Assembly: GCA_024500155.1 (NCBI GenBank)
Contig: CM044858.1
Location: 2,232,001 to 2,296,000 of the forward strand
Source of the DNA: Chenopodium formosanum
Taxonomy: Eukaryota > Streptophyta > Magnoliopsida > Caryophyllales > Amaranthaceae
Length of the DNA stretch: 64,000 nucleotides
Direction of reading: 5' to 3'
This document shows, in pieces, positions 11,268-23,000 of this stretch (position 1 is the stretch's first letter; each line of letters opens with the position of its first letter). Position numbers and translations under genes: made by a program. The notes under the pieces are model-generated. The model was given only the letters and a program-made list of their open reading frames with translations, was not told the origin of the DNA and did no database searches.

Positions 11268-12365
11268 GGAGGCAGATGCACCATGCTTGGTGCATCCAAT
11301 GTTCTTTAAAAAAAAAGTGGAATGAACATTTAGCTATTCAGTAAAGAACATATAGCCGTTTTGTAAAGAACATTTAGCTATTTTATAAAGAAACATCCAG
11401 TTTTATATGTTTTTTTGTAAATCTAAAGAACATTTGTAATTTTAGTAAAGAACATGATAATATTAAAGAACATTATTCATATAGTAAATGTACATTTGGT
11501 ATAAATGATCATGTATGTATATGAAAATGTACATTTTACTGTATTATAATGTACATTGTATTATATTCTAATGAACATATATGTTATAATGTTGGTTACA
11601 TGTTTTATGTACATTGTATTATCTGCATCATATAAGTATATGAAAAAAGAACATTTTACTGTATTTTAATGTACATTGTATTATTTGGATCTACAACTTT
11701 TTTTAAATTTGTCTATTTGCTTGCTTTCTTCTTCCAAAATATATTTATCGGTTGATCTTCTTCAAGAATTTCATTTTATTTCTCATTGCAACAACAAAAT
11801 TATATCAAAATCGCAATTAATTTTCAATAAAATCAAATATTACAATTTTCAATCAAATTTATAAAAAACAAACACTCAAACTCAAAATAAACAAGTATGA
11901 ATGTCAAATAAACAAGTATAAATGTCGAATTTGGTCTTACCTTTCGTTTTTATTTGTCATCTTGAACAATTTTGGGCTCAAAATTTCAAATTTCTTGAAA
12001 TTTTGTTTGAGGTTTGAGGAATTTAAATGGGTTTGAAGTTTTATTTGGAGAGAGAAAGTGAAATTTTGGTAAAAAAAAATTGAAATGATTTGTAATTAAT
12101 GTATGGTAAAAAATAATAATTATAGTACTATTTATCTATTTCATTATACAAAATTTCTTTTAAAAAAAAATATACAAAATTGTTGCATAAAAAACTGATG
12201 TACATTATAATGAACACTATGTTCTTTTATGTATATGTCCATGTACATTATAAATTACTACTATGTTCTTTTATATGACCATATTCATTAGTATATATCT
12301 GAATGTTCATTCCGTGTTTTTGTATTTTGGAGCGGATGCACCATGTGGATCATGCATCCACCTCC
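11268..12365. mobile_element. Fold-back element with hairpin-forming inverted ends
   Basis: The two ends are inverted copies: GGAGGCAGATGCACCATG on the left and the reverse complement of GCATCCACCTCC on the right. Each end is itself a hairpin; the left reads GATGCACCA-TGCT-TGGTGCATC, a perfect 9-bp stem. The inside is AT-rich with many copies of AAAGAACATTTAGC and ATGTACATT words in both orientations. No coding capacity and no clear target duplication, so the superfamily is unresolved. Confidence 0.5.
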
Positions 12366-12377
12366 ACGAACCAACTA

Positions 12378-12638
12378 TTACAGAACTTTAGCGATAGAAT
12401 TAGAAGTAGCAACTAGTTCCTCTTTGTAAAAGACGCAGGATTTGCCATCTTCATCTTGGTTTGCAGCAGAAGTTGAAGGTCTTATGGAAACTGTGCAATT
12501 CGTTGTCGTTTTCAGACACACATTCGAAGTTGTTTCTTGAGAGTTATCAACCGTAGTCAAAACCACATCAATCGTACAATGTAATTTCTCCAATGCCGGT
12601 GCTCTGATTTCTGCTATAATGGACGTCGTCGTCGCCAT
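12378..12638 (-). CDS. Hypothetical small protein, low support
   Basis: An 86-codon frame from ATG 12638 to TAA, immediately next to the fold-back element at 11268-12365. It is Thr/Ser-rich with no recognisable domain or signal peptide. An upstream in-frame ATG at 12743 would extend it by 35 residues of unlikely composition. It may be the first exon of a disrupted gene whose other exon lies at 10825-10951, or chance. Confidence 0.2.
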   Translation of the reverse strand: MATTTSIIAEIRAPALEKLHCTIDVVLTTVDNSQETTSNVCLKTTTNCTVSIRPSTSAANQDEDGKSCVFYKEELVATSNSIAKVL

Positions 12639-13228
12639 TGATGAGAATGGAAGGATTGAAGGTTCGTGTGACTGATTGATGAGAATGAAAGGAATAAAAG
12701 TCTGAAAATGAAAGGAATGATGGTTGAAGAAAGAAAGCGACAACAGGCTTCAAAATTCAAGATTAGCTATTTGCGTCAGATTTAGGGTTTCCAGTATAAA
12801 AATACCCCAGCAAATTTAATTTAAATCAAAGAATTCTAAAATTAAAGGGAATTAAGTAATTCTAAGTTTCTATCTCCTTCCTGCTTGATCTTGATCGAAT
12901 TGCAGAAAAATTAAGTAATTATTCTTTGAATAGTAGATTAGTAGGCCTTTTATTTTATACTTGTATGTAGGGAATTAAGTAGTAAATGAAAAACAACGTA
13001 GTCATTTTCGTTTACAAACTTGTATTTGCCCAAAAAAAAAAAAAATTACCAAGATTATGTTTAGTTCCAGAATTTTTCAAGTCCCCCACTTTGATTAGAC
13101 ACATATTATATATGTTCCATATTGTGTTTACCAAAATTATGTTAATGTCCACAACGGTTGAGCAAGTTTGGACTAATTATGGGTATAAAGAATCAACAAC
13201 TCGTAATTTATGAAACTTTTAATTAGAA

Positions 13229-13616
13229 GGACATTTTGTGAAAAACTACCTTATAAAACATTTTTTTTGCGAGAAACTATCTAATAAAAAAAATGTTGTA
13301 AGAAACTACCTTATAAATGGGTAAATGTTGTAAGAGACTACCTATGGTCAAAAAGTCATCGTTGACTTTTTTTTTTCGGCTTTGATCACGTGACGTGCCA
13401 ATTAAGAAAAAAGGAGGGAAAGGGTGAGTTAAAAGTCGCGTGATCAGCACGTGATGTGGTCAACGCCGGAAAATGAAAGTCAACGGTGACTTTTCGACCA
13501 ATGGTAGTCTCTTACAACATTTACTCTTTTACAAGGTAGTTTCTTACAACATTTTTTTTATTAGGTAGTTTCTCGCAAAAAAAGTGCTTTATAAGGTAGT
13601 TTTTCACAAAATGTCC
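13229..13616. mobile_element. MULE-type MITE with long inverted repeats
   Basis: A 388-bp fold-back element. The ends GGACATTTTGTGAAAAACTA and TAGTTTTTCACAAAATGTCC are inverted copies, and the inverted similarity continues for about 150 bases on each side (AACTACCTTATAA words against TTATAAGGTAGTT). The flanks carry a perfect 9-bp direct duplication TAATTAGAA (13220-13228 and 13617-13625), as expected for Mutator-like transposition. No coding sequence. Confidence 0.85.
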
Positions 13617-13747
13617 TAATTAGAATGACAAATTTTCACCGTTTTAAATATTTACAACCATTATTATGCATACAATAATTTGCTTTGGAATAGTAGTTTT
13701 GCCAAGAAAAAAAGTACTAAACCTCTGTCAATCTATGAAGCTTGATA

Positions 13748-14320
13748 GGCCAATTGACCAGATTGGTAAATAAAAAAGATCTGTAGCGACAATTTGGTAA
13801 AAAAAACTAACCATATGCGACAATTTGGTAAAAACAATAGACTCCGGCGACATTTAGACCAAAAAAATCTATATTTTTTTTTTCCGACAAACTCTTTTAA
13901 AAATCATAATTTAATTTTTTTTTTAAATTTATTTTTCCTTTTAAAATTTTTGAATAACTATGTCATCTCCTTTTTATTTTGCTAAATTCCGACACCAAAT
14001 TTATTTCCTACCCCTTTTTAAAAACATTTCGTTAATAGGGGGTATGTAACTTAATTGAAAATTGATACTTAACATGTTTTTTTTTCTTGAAATTGTTATT
14101 TTCATAAAAAAGGATTGGTAAAAAATCACGAAAAACGAACTAAATAAAGTATTTGTGAGTAATTTATTGAAAATTTTTGTATATTTTGGGTTAAATGTCG
14201 CCTGAGATAATTTTATTTATCAAATTAGGGTTAATATTTTTTACCAAATTGTCGCCGGAGTTATTTTTTACCAAATTGCCGCTAAGGGTCTTTTTTATTT
14301 ACCAATTTGATCAATTGGCC
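13748..14320. mobile_element. MULE-type MITE with perfect 10-bp target duplication
   Basis: A 573-bp element beginning GGCCAATTGA and ending TCAATTGGCC. The inverted ends run on through repeated GACAATTTGGTAAA words on the left and TTTACCAAATTGTCG words on the right. The duplicated flank AAGCTTGATA is present at 13738-13747 and 14321-14330. The length fits Mutator-like elements (9-11 bp duplications). The interior is AT-rich and non-coding. Confidence 0.85.
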
Positions 14321-14551
14321 AAGCTTGATATGACATCAAAGATGAAAGTATACAGATTGATGACCCTATTTACAATGGTAAAATGTATTCTAACTATCCT
14401 GGCCTATCTCTTATGATATAATATAAGAACAAAATTGCTTTGATTTGGCCACTGAATACCCCAATGGGTTGGACTTGAATTGAAAGCAAGTACACATGAG
14501 AATAGAGAGATAATTGCATAAAAAAATATAGCAACCTTTATTGATTAGTTA

Positions 14552-17500
14552 TTATTGTAATGGTTCAAGAAATTCTCCTTCTCTGCATTCTCCTACATCA
14601 ATCACGATTGTACTTTTCTTGTCTGTATGCATCACCCTACAACAATCCCTTCTTGGACCCTGCCATAGCACACCATCACAACAATCATATTAGATTAAGA
14701 TAATAGTGCATGCAGCCTTAATTAAAGGACATATAATTTATTCATTTTAAATGTGTTTTAAAACCGAGTATGTCCAATCATGAAGTAGCTTTTAATAAAA
14801 AATTTTCTTAAAAAAAATCTAAAACTAACTTCAAGGATGTGTTCTATCTTCTATTTACCTGATTTTTCTTATCTTATCTTATCCGGTCTTATCTTATTTT
14901 GTATTATCTTATCTAAGCTTATGTAAACTAATTTGAACATATAAGATACCATTAGAGTGTACAATACATTATTGGAAGACTATTCAATGGCTACATAAAA
15001 AATGTAGCCATTGTAACTAATTTTAATCTTAACCGTTTAAATATTAATAATTAATCTTATCCGTACAATACTTGACTTCTAAATTATAAATATTTTAAAA
15101 ACTACTTTATCTTGAAAAAAAAAAAAAAAAAAAAACTGAAAAAAAAAAAACTACCTACCCGTTTCCACCATTGATGAACTTCTAAGTATTCAACCATCAT
15201 CCTAATCTCCATAGAATAACAATATGAGAAACAATTAACATGGATTGGATTAAAGTATAACAAACAATCAATGGAAAACTGCCAACTAATCTTAAAAAAA
15301 GGAATATAATTTTATTCAGTGGATAGTTTAATACGAAGTTCATGGATATATAATTGGATAGGATCAAATTTCCTCTTGCACTAATGGATGGATTTCATTT
15401 TAAGTGATTCTATCTCCTCTCAACACCCTGCTCTTCTATAAATAATTGTCCTCATAAATCTCATGAATTTGGTATTTTTTGATTGAGTCATGAATTAGGC
15501 AGCAAGTTTCCACGATAAATGCAAAATCGTCGGAATCTTTTGCATAGGAAAGCTATTCAATTGCAATATCTTTCCTTTGGTTGATTCATGGATAATTAGA
15601 TAGGATCAAATTTAATCTTTCATAGGAAAGCTATTCATACTTTGCAGATTATCATCAATGGAAGATTAGAAACTGCCATTGTATTTTAGTTTTTAGAGGA
15701 ATAAAGAAAAATAGAAAAAAAATTGGGTATTTTTCTTGGTCAACTTATATCAATGGCCCTTCTTCACATAATATTAATCAACGGTTTAGATTTCGTTTAT
15801 ATAATGACTACAATTTTATTGTAGCCATTGCAAAACTGTCCTACATTATTAGAACTTATTTTAATTGTATAATGAACATAAAAACCCTTATCAGAACCTA
15901 TTAGAATTTAATTTTCTTGAATCTATCTTATTTGAACTTATTATTTATTTGAACATATGAGGACATAACAAGCTACATGCGTGGCCCATAAAACTTTTTA
16001 TTTAGCCCATATAAAAAATAGGTGAGGTGTGACTTAATTAGATTGATAATTTTGATTACTACAAAGATAAAAGTAGAAAATAAATTACCTCATCCCATTT
16101 ATGAGGGTCAGTAGGCTTCTTATACACTTCAACCTTGTGAAACTTCTCAGGGTTCTCAGCTTTCCACCAGCACCAAGGATGAGGCATTTGATATAGCTCA
16201 TACTCACTCACTGTCACATTAATCTCTGGATTAATCGCGCCTTTAGAAAGATAATATATGAAAGGCTTTTCACAAGGGTGCTTGGTAAAAGGTCTTGTGT
16301 TGAAGGCAAAACTCGCCGGCTCATCTCTATTGTACCAATTGAAAAATGTTCTAGACGGTCTTTGCATCTCTCGGGGTGTGATGGAACCACGGATTATCTG
16401 CACCGCGTACCCCCAGGAGACTGAGACAGTCCAGTTCCTGGTGGAGTCGTAGCAAATAGATTGTTGCATTAGTGACTCCGAGTCTAATTTTTCTGCTATC
16501 TTTAGATGTTGTAGGGCTTGGAGACGGGTCATGTATGGAAATATTGGATCAACTATTTCTAGGTGATGTAGTGTTACTAGTGGTGCTACTTGGTGCGCTG
16601 TTAGGAGCCCAAATAGGTTGCCATGCACATCACACTGCCAAAGAGTTATAAGCTTAGGTAAGATATTTGTACAAGCTTATTAATGGTTTATAAGAGATTA
16701 GAGATAAAACACAGTATATATATGCAAAAACACTTTGTACCAAAAAAATACGAAGTATATGTACATAACACCATGTGGAATTGGAAAAAGTGCATACAAG
16801 GTAAATTGGCTAGTTAGCTAAGAATAATTTGTACTTCCAAACTAATAGTTACATGTTTGTTTTTCTCGACTTGTAAATAATAGGTAACTTTCTAAATGGG
16901 TGCTCAAATTAGAAAGCAAATATAGCACTAATTTCTACTAATAATGGAGTAATAAAACGTGGAGAATTGATCAATAAAGGAAGACTAATTTTTGTGTACT
17001 TTCTACCTCCCACTATTTTTGAGCCACAAAAGTTAATTTCAAGTCAACATATGTACAAAAAAGGACTTAAGTCAATCATTGAATTCCCCTATCTCCACTT
17101 CTTTTGAATTTTACCCCACTAATCAAGGTATTGACAACTACTAACTTATTCTTTGGGATCTAATTAATTAGGTTGGTAAGTTGAACTTTCTTATGATAAA
17201 CAAAAGTAATCGACATAATTCCAATAATTAAGCCAAATGTCAAAGATAAATTGAGGAAAGTGACACAAAAATTTGGAAGTTGGAATGAAAGTGAAGTAGA
17301 CTATGATAAGAATGTACCAAACTTTCTGTTGGACATGTAACAGAAATTCACTTCAAATTTGTGGGTCCTTAAAACTATAAAAGGTGACTTATTTGACTTG
17401 TGTTCTCTTGCTCCATGAAAGTCACTTAAACTATTTTGGATCATTTGGAAATTGTAGGAGGTTAACTAGCCACCAAATTAATTTGTAGTGAAAGTCATAG

Positions 17501-19377
17501 GAGGATGCGATGTATTTTGTTTTTACAGTGGCTAATTATTCTTATAAGGTGCACCCTAATTTTTGTATATTTTGTTTAAATATATGTATGCACATTACGA
17601 TAAGTAATGTTAGGATGTGTGATATCATATGCACGTGCAATATGGCAAGTGGTTTGTCAATCAACAGTACCTAAAGGCTAAAGGTCACGTTATCATGTGT
17701 AAATGTTGTGATATAATTAGGAATTCATGTAATGGCCTCAGTACTAATATTTATATTAACACTCCTATAAATTATTTATTCCTAAAATCCAATTTCATAC
17801 TAAGTACTCCGTATTAAAAACAATTCTTAATGAGTCAATAGTCCCTGTGTTAAACATATTGCACTCCTATGATTTCTGAAAAGCAATTTAGTAGGACGAG
17901 TTTGTTACATAACCAAAAAAAAAAAAAAAGAAAAAAAAACTTGGTCTAAAATAAATAAGAAAACAACTTATAAAGCGTTTGGTAGGAAGGACTGAATGAC
18001 TCGAACTTTTTGACTAGCAACTAGAAAAGAAATTAGCAAATAGTAATACTAAATGAAAATAACAAACATGTAAAGTTGTACTAGTATAACCCAAACCCAA
18101 TAATCCAATATACACTCATTGACTCATATCACTTTTACCATCAAAGTACGACATTTATTAAACCCCATTTTTAATTTTTTAATTTTTTTTTTAAAAAAAA
18201 AAAAAAAAAAAAAACTGACAAGCACTCATTTTTGTAACATATTGTTACCTTTAATTTTATCAGCAAGCACCCATAGTTCATTTAATCAACGATCAAGTAT
18301 TACCAAAAACGTGAAAATCAGGAAATTATAACAGCTAGTAGCTAGTAACAGTTCCTTGAGAAAATTTCAATTTGTTAGCTAAATATTGTAAAAATAACGT
18401 GACAATTTGCAATTTCACTAATTTAACATGATAAATCAAATGTGTCTAACAGTAATCATGATTACTTATCATTATATTGTAAAGAATAAAGATAAACATG
18501 TTATATATTTTCCATAGTAATGTGAAAATTAAATTTAAAATAAAGATGCTATTACGTGAAAACGAACCTGATGGAAACCGGGTTCTCTAGTGAGAGGAAC
18601 ACCGAGCTCGGCCAAACAAGCCTGAATCCGATCATCCGAACCGTATAAACCCGTATATCTTTGGATACAACCATCTTGCATTTTTTCAATAGCCAATGCT
18701 AGAGGATAACTAATAGCAAACCCTCCACCTCCAAAAGCCATATCATACGCAAAATTAATATTTTGCAAATGTGTTTCCGAATTACTCCCAATATAGTACA
18801 TCTTATTATGATCATACTTTCGTAACACTCGAATTAAATTATCCGGGAAAAACACGGTATCATCGTCTCCCATGACGAACCACCGTACGTCATCGTCCTC
18901 CAACCCCATCCGGACGGTCTCGGATACGATCCGAGTCATCCGGATGGCGGACCGGGACCCACGTCGATACGAGTACCCAAACCTAGAAGTATCCTCGGAT
19001 ACTTTTAACGTCGGGTACTCGTAAGCGTCCTCGGTCCGGGTTAAGTTAACCTTCCGGTCTAAATACACAAAACCATGTGTAACATTAGGCCTCCACCATG
19101 ACTTAATAAACTCCTTGCGTCGGCCCCACTTGTTAGCGGCAGCGCCAATGCCGAAAACAATGTGACGAAGCTCGGTGGGTTCGGGGTTCGGCTCGGGGGC
19201 CGAGGCGAAGAGAGTGAGGTGTGTAGAGAGAGGGGGAGGAGGGGAGTAGAGAGATTTGAGGGAGAAAAAAGAAAGGAGAAGGTAAAGGGAAAGACCAACG
19301 AGGAGAGAGAAAGCGAGTTTAGGAAGAGATGGATTGAAGGAGGGATCTGAGGAGTGGTCTTTTAGGTGTAGCTTCAT
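14552..19377 (-). CDS. DUF604 / GT31-type glycosyltransferase (fringe-like), three exons
   Basis: Exon 1 runs 19377 down to 18568 (810 nt), exon 2 16634 to 16089 (546 nt) and exon 3 14659 to 14552 (108 nt), giving 487 residues; all joins keep frame. Borders are CATCAG|GTTCG, TTGGCAG|TGTG, GATGAG|GTAAT and TATGGCAG|GGTCC. The N-terminus is a type II membrane anchor (about residues 21-40) behind a short cytoplasmic tail, as for Golgi glycosyltransferases. GDDDTVFF at 170-177 supplies the DXD-type metal and nucleotide-sugar motif (D171-D173). GGGGFAIS and GLYGSDDRIQACLAELGVPLT are family signatures, and the exon 1/2 join restores FHQCDVHGN. The C-terminus has the conserved PRRDCC and ECREGE. Arabidopsis has about ten such proteins; acceptor and product are not established, and the family belongs to CAZy GT31 by similarity to fringe. 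Intron 2 hosts a MULE-like element and a Copia element sits upstream. Confidence 0.9.
14974..15841. mobile_element. MULE-like element inside intron 2 of the DUF604 gene
   Basis: An 868-bp insertion with ends GGAAGACTATTCAATGGCTA and, reading inward on the other strand, GGACAGTTTTGCAATGGCTA. The direct duplication TACATTATT (9 bp) is perfect at 14965-14973 and 15842-15850. No coding sequence. The element lies wholly between exons 2 and 3, so the reading frame is unaffected. Confidence 0.8.
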
Positions 19378-19896
19378 TGTTTTTGTTAGAGGAGAGAGAA
19401 AGTAGTAAGGGAGGTTTAAGGAGAATGAAGGATGTTGTTTTTGTTAAGAGAGAGAGAGAGAAAAGGCGCAGAAATCTAAGGAGATATGATTCAGGTGGGA
19501 AGTGTTTTTGAGTTCTGGAAATGTGTTTTGTAACAGAATTTTGGATTGGTCGTCGTACGATTATTCTTTTAACTCCAACAAATTTAATTTTGGAGTTTTC
19601 ATTTCACTCTCAAAGAGGAAACTACGGAGTAATTTAAGGTTTAAACAAGATATACATAATACATGGATTACTATAGTGAACTCGTACATAAATATTAGAT
19701 ATATTCATTTCGAAAAGAATAAAAATTATCTACAAATTAGAAAATCAATGTACAAGGTAGAAGTATGAAATAAAAGTCGTTTTCTTATAATTTATTGTTT
19801 GTGAATTAAAGTGTACAAAATTAACGAATAACTTAAAGAATTTAAATACGGACTAAATATATTATGGAGTGTTGTAAAGAAGTTCCAAATCTAAAA
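19378..19896. other. Leader and proximal promoter of the DUF604 gene
   Basis: GA-rich on the plus strand (CT-rich leader on the minus strand) for about 90 bases above the ATG, then AT-rich DNA. No clear TATA box was identified. The Copia element begins at 19902, so any more distal regulatory sequence is displaced by 4.9 kb. Confidence 0.4.
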
Positions 19897-19901
19897 GTTT
19901 C

Positions 19902-20068
19902 TGAAAGAATGTGATCGTTGCCTTTCTCATTGAATATTGACAAGTATAAATATACAATACAAGAGATAAACTAGGAAACTAACTAGCTATAAACTAGGCA
20001 AAGATATATACAATTACCAAACTAATGATATACAATATTATCAGAATATATATTCATATATTCTAACA
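19902..20068 (-). repeat. 3' LTR of Copia-A
   Basis: 167 bp. On the minus strand it begins TGTTAGAATA and ends CATTCTTTCA. The first bases supply the stop codon (TAG) of the element's own polyprotein. Confidence 0.95.
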
Positions 20069-23000
20069 CTCCCCCGCAGTCGTAGCGGGAGGATCACGAA
20101 CGCTAAGACTGGTACGAAAATCGTCAAACAGAACCCGAGGAAGGCCCTTCGTAAAAATATCTGCAATCTGATAACGAGAAGGAACATGAAGTACTCGTAC
20201 CTCGCCTTTAGCGACCTTTTCACGGACAAAATGAATGTCCATTTCAATGTGTTTAGTGCGCTGATGCTGTACTGGATTCCCTGAAAGGTAGATGGCACTC
20301 ACATTGTCACAATAAACAATTGTTGCTTTTCGAATAGGAAAATAGAGCTCAAGCAACAAATTTCTGATCCAACAAGAATCAGACACCACATTAGCAACCC
20401 CACGATACTCGGCCTCTGCACTAGACTTAGATAGTGTGGGTTGCCGTTTAGAAGACCAGGAAATCAAATTATCTCCTAAGAACACACAATAGCCTGAAGT
20501 AGATCGCCTGGTGTCGGGGCATCCCCCCCAATCCGCATCCGTATAAGCAACCAGTTGGTTAATAGAGGACTTATACAGATGTAAGCCATGAGATAAAGTG
20601 CCCTGTAAATAGCGTATAATACGCTTTAGAGCGCCCATATGCGCATTGCGCGGATCATGCATGTGAAGACACACCTGTTGTACTGCATAAGAAATGTCAG
20701 GCCTGGTAAAAGTCAGATACTGGAGAGCACCAGCAAGACTTCTGTACTTAGTAGGATCCTCATATGGATCATCATGAGAAGCACTAAGTTTAGATTTCGT
20801 GTCAACAGGTGTGGGACAAGGACTACAGTTAGACATGCCTGCCTTGTCAATAATAGAAGAAGCATACTGTTTCTGAGACAAAAACATACCATTAGCATCA
20901 CGAGTCACAGCAATACCCAAAAAGAAACTCAAAGGACCTAAATCCTTCATTGCAAATTCGGAGCCTAAAAGATCCATAAGACGTGTCCGTAACTGGTCAG
21001 AAGATGCTGTGAGAATGATATCATCAACATATAACAGAATATAAGCAGTATCAGATCCCTGTCTAAAGATAAACAGAGATGTATCAGATTTACTGTTAGC
21101 AAATCCAATAGAAGTGACAAAATCTGCAAACCGCTGATACCAAGCCCTGGGAGCCTGTTTGAGACCATAGAGAGAACCCCGTAATAGACACACATGATCA
21201 GGGCGACTCTTGTCACGAAAACCCATGGGTTGATGCATATAAACTGTCTCATTGAGTTTACCATGTAAAAAAGCATTCTTGACATCCAGCTGATGGATCG
21301 GCCAAGAGTGTGAAATAGCAATGCTAAGAACAGTACGAATAGTAGCCGGTTTGACAACCGGACTAAAAGTCTCATCACAATCAATACCCTGCTGCTGAGT
21401 CTTGCCATCAGCTACAAGACGAGCCTTATACCGCTCAAAAGAACCATCAGAATTTCGTTTATGACGAAATATCCACATAGAACGAATAACATTCACATTA
21501 GGAGGGCGAGGAACCAAATCCCAAGTATGATTATCAATAAGAGCATTATATTCATCTAACATTGCATTTTTCCAATTAAGGTCACGAATAGCACTAACCG
21601 GGTCCTTAGGTATAGGAGAGATAGGTGCAGTGGTCATTGTGTTTAGGTTGGAAAAATATTTCGGGTTAGGTTTTATAATGCCGTCCTTAGCTCTAGTGGT
21701 CATGTGATGGGAGGTGAGAGGATGGGCTGTGGAGCTAGCAGATTCGGGTGTAGGGGGATCCTCACTTCGTGAGGAAGTGAGAATTGGGCTGTCAAAGAGG
21801 GGAGGGACCAAGACAGGGGTGTGTTGGGCTTCGGTGGCTGGGGAGCCCACTGGAGAAGTGACAGCATTCGGTGATGCTGGGCTGGACAGAACGGACCGCA
21901 GGGGAGCCGCGGCTGGGCCAGAAGTGCCACAGCCCAGTTGCGGATCCTGCTGTGCACGAGCAGTCTGTGTAGGAGAGGGAGGAGAGTGAAAATGGGGCTG
22001 CCCATTTGGCGTGGGCTGGGCCGGAGAAGGAGGAGGGTGAGGTTGAGTGGTGCTGAAATTGGGTAAGTGATTTAATGGAGAATTGTCCAAAAAATCATAA
22101 TCATCAAGTTTCGGTGTGTGAAGCTTTGAGAATGGAAATTCATTTTCAAAAAATTTCACATGCCGACAAATGATGATTTTTCCATTTGATAAATCATAGC
22201 ACTTCGAACCTCGGTGATGTGGCGCGGGGCCTAGATAGACACACGGAGTGGACCGTTCTTGCAATTTATTAATAGAGGTGGAAGGAAAAAGGGGGAAACA
22301 TAAGCAACCAAAGACTCGTAATGCCGAATAGATGGGATCACGTTGGTATAAGACTTGAGTGGGAGACTTATAACCTAAGACTTTGGTTGGAAGAATGTTA
22401 AGGAGATAGGTGGCCATAGCAAGAGCATGGTGCCAGAAAGAGAGTGGCAATGAAGCATGTGCAAGAAGGGTCCTAATAATATTATTGATAGATTTTATGT
22501 GACGCTCGGCTTTACCATTTTGAGGAGAAGTGTGAGGACAAGAGAGACGATAGAGCATGCCATGGGTATCAAAAAAATTTTTAAGAGTTCCATTAACATA
22601 CTCAGTGCCATTATCACATTGAAAAGTCTTTATGTTACGTTCAAATTGTGTTTGGACTATCTTATGAAAAGACTGAAAAAGTTGTTTAACTTGGGATTTC
22701 TTTGAGATAGGATATGTCCATAAAAATTTGCTGTAATCATCAAGAAACAAGAGATAATAACAATGACCAGAAGAACTAGTAATAGGAGAAGTCCATAGAT
22801 CACTATGAATTATATCAAAAGGTAAAGTAGTGTGCGACATAGAATCATAGAAAGGTAACTTAACGTGTTTCCCTAATGGACACGAAGAGCAAAAAGAATT
22901 ACAAGCCTTATTACATTCAATAAAATTTTGACTACTTAAGGATCTAAGAACAACATCTCCAGGGTGGCCTAGTCGATTATGCCAAAGATCGGAAGAAAGA

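Noticed and set aside
18119..18331. Plus-strand frame within intron 1 of the DUF604 gene
   Set aside because: Low complexity around a poly-A tract, lies within an intron and matches no family.
20965..22005. Extra open frames inside Copia-A in other frames and on the plus strand
   Set aside because: Shadow frames of the intact gag-pol gene.
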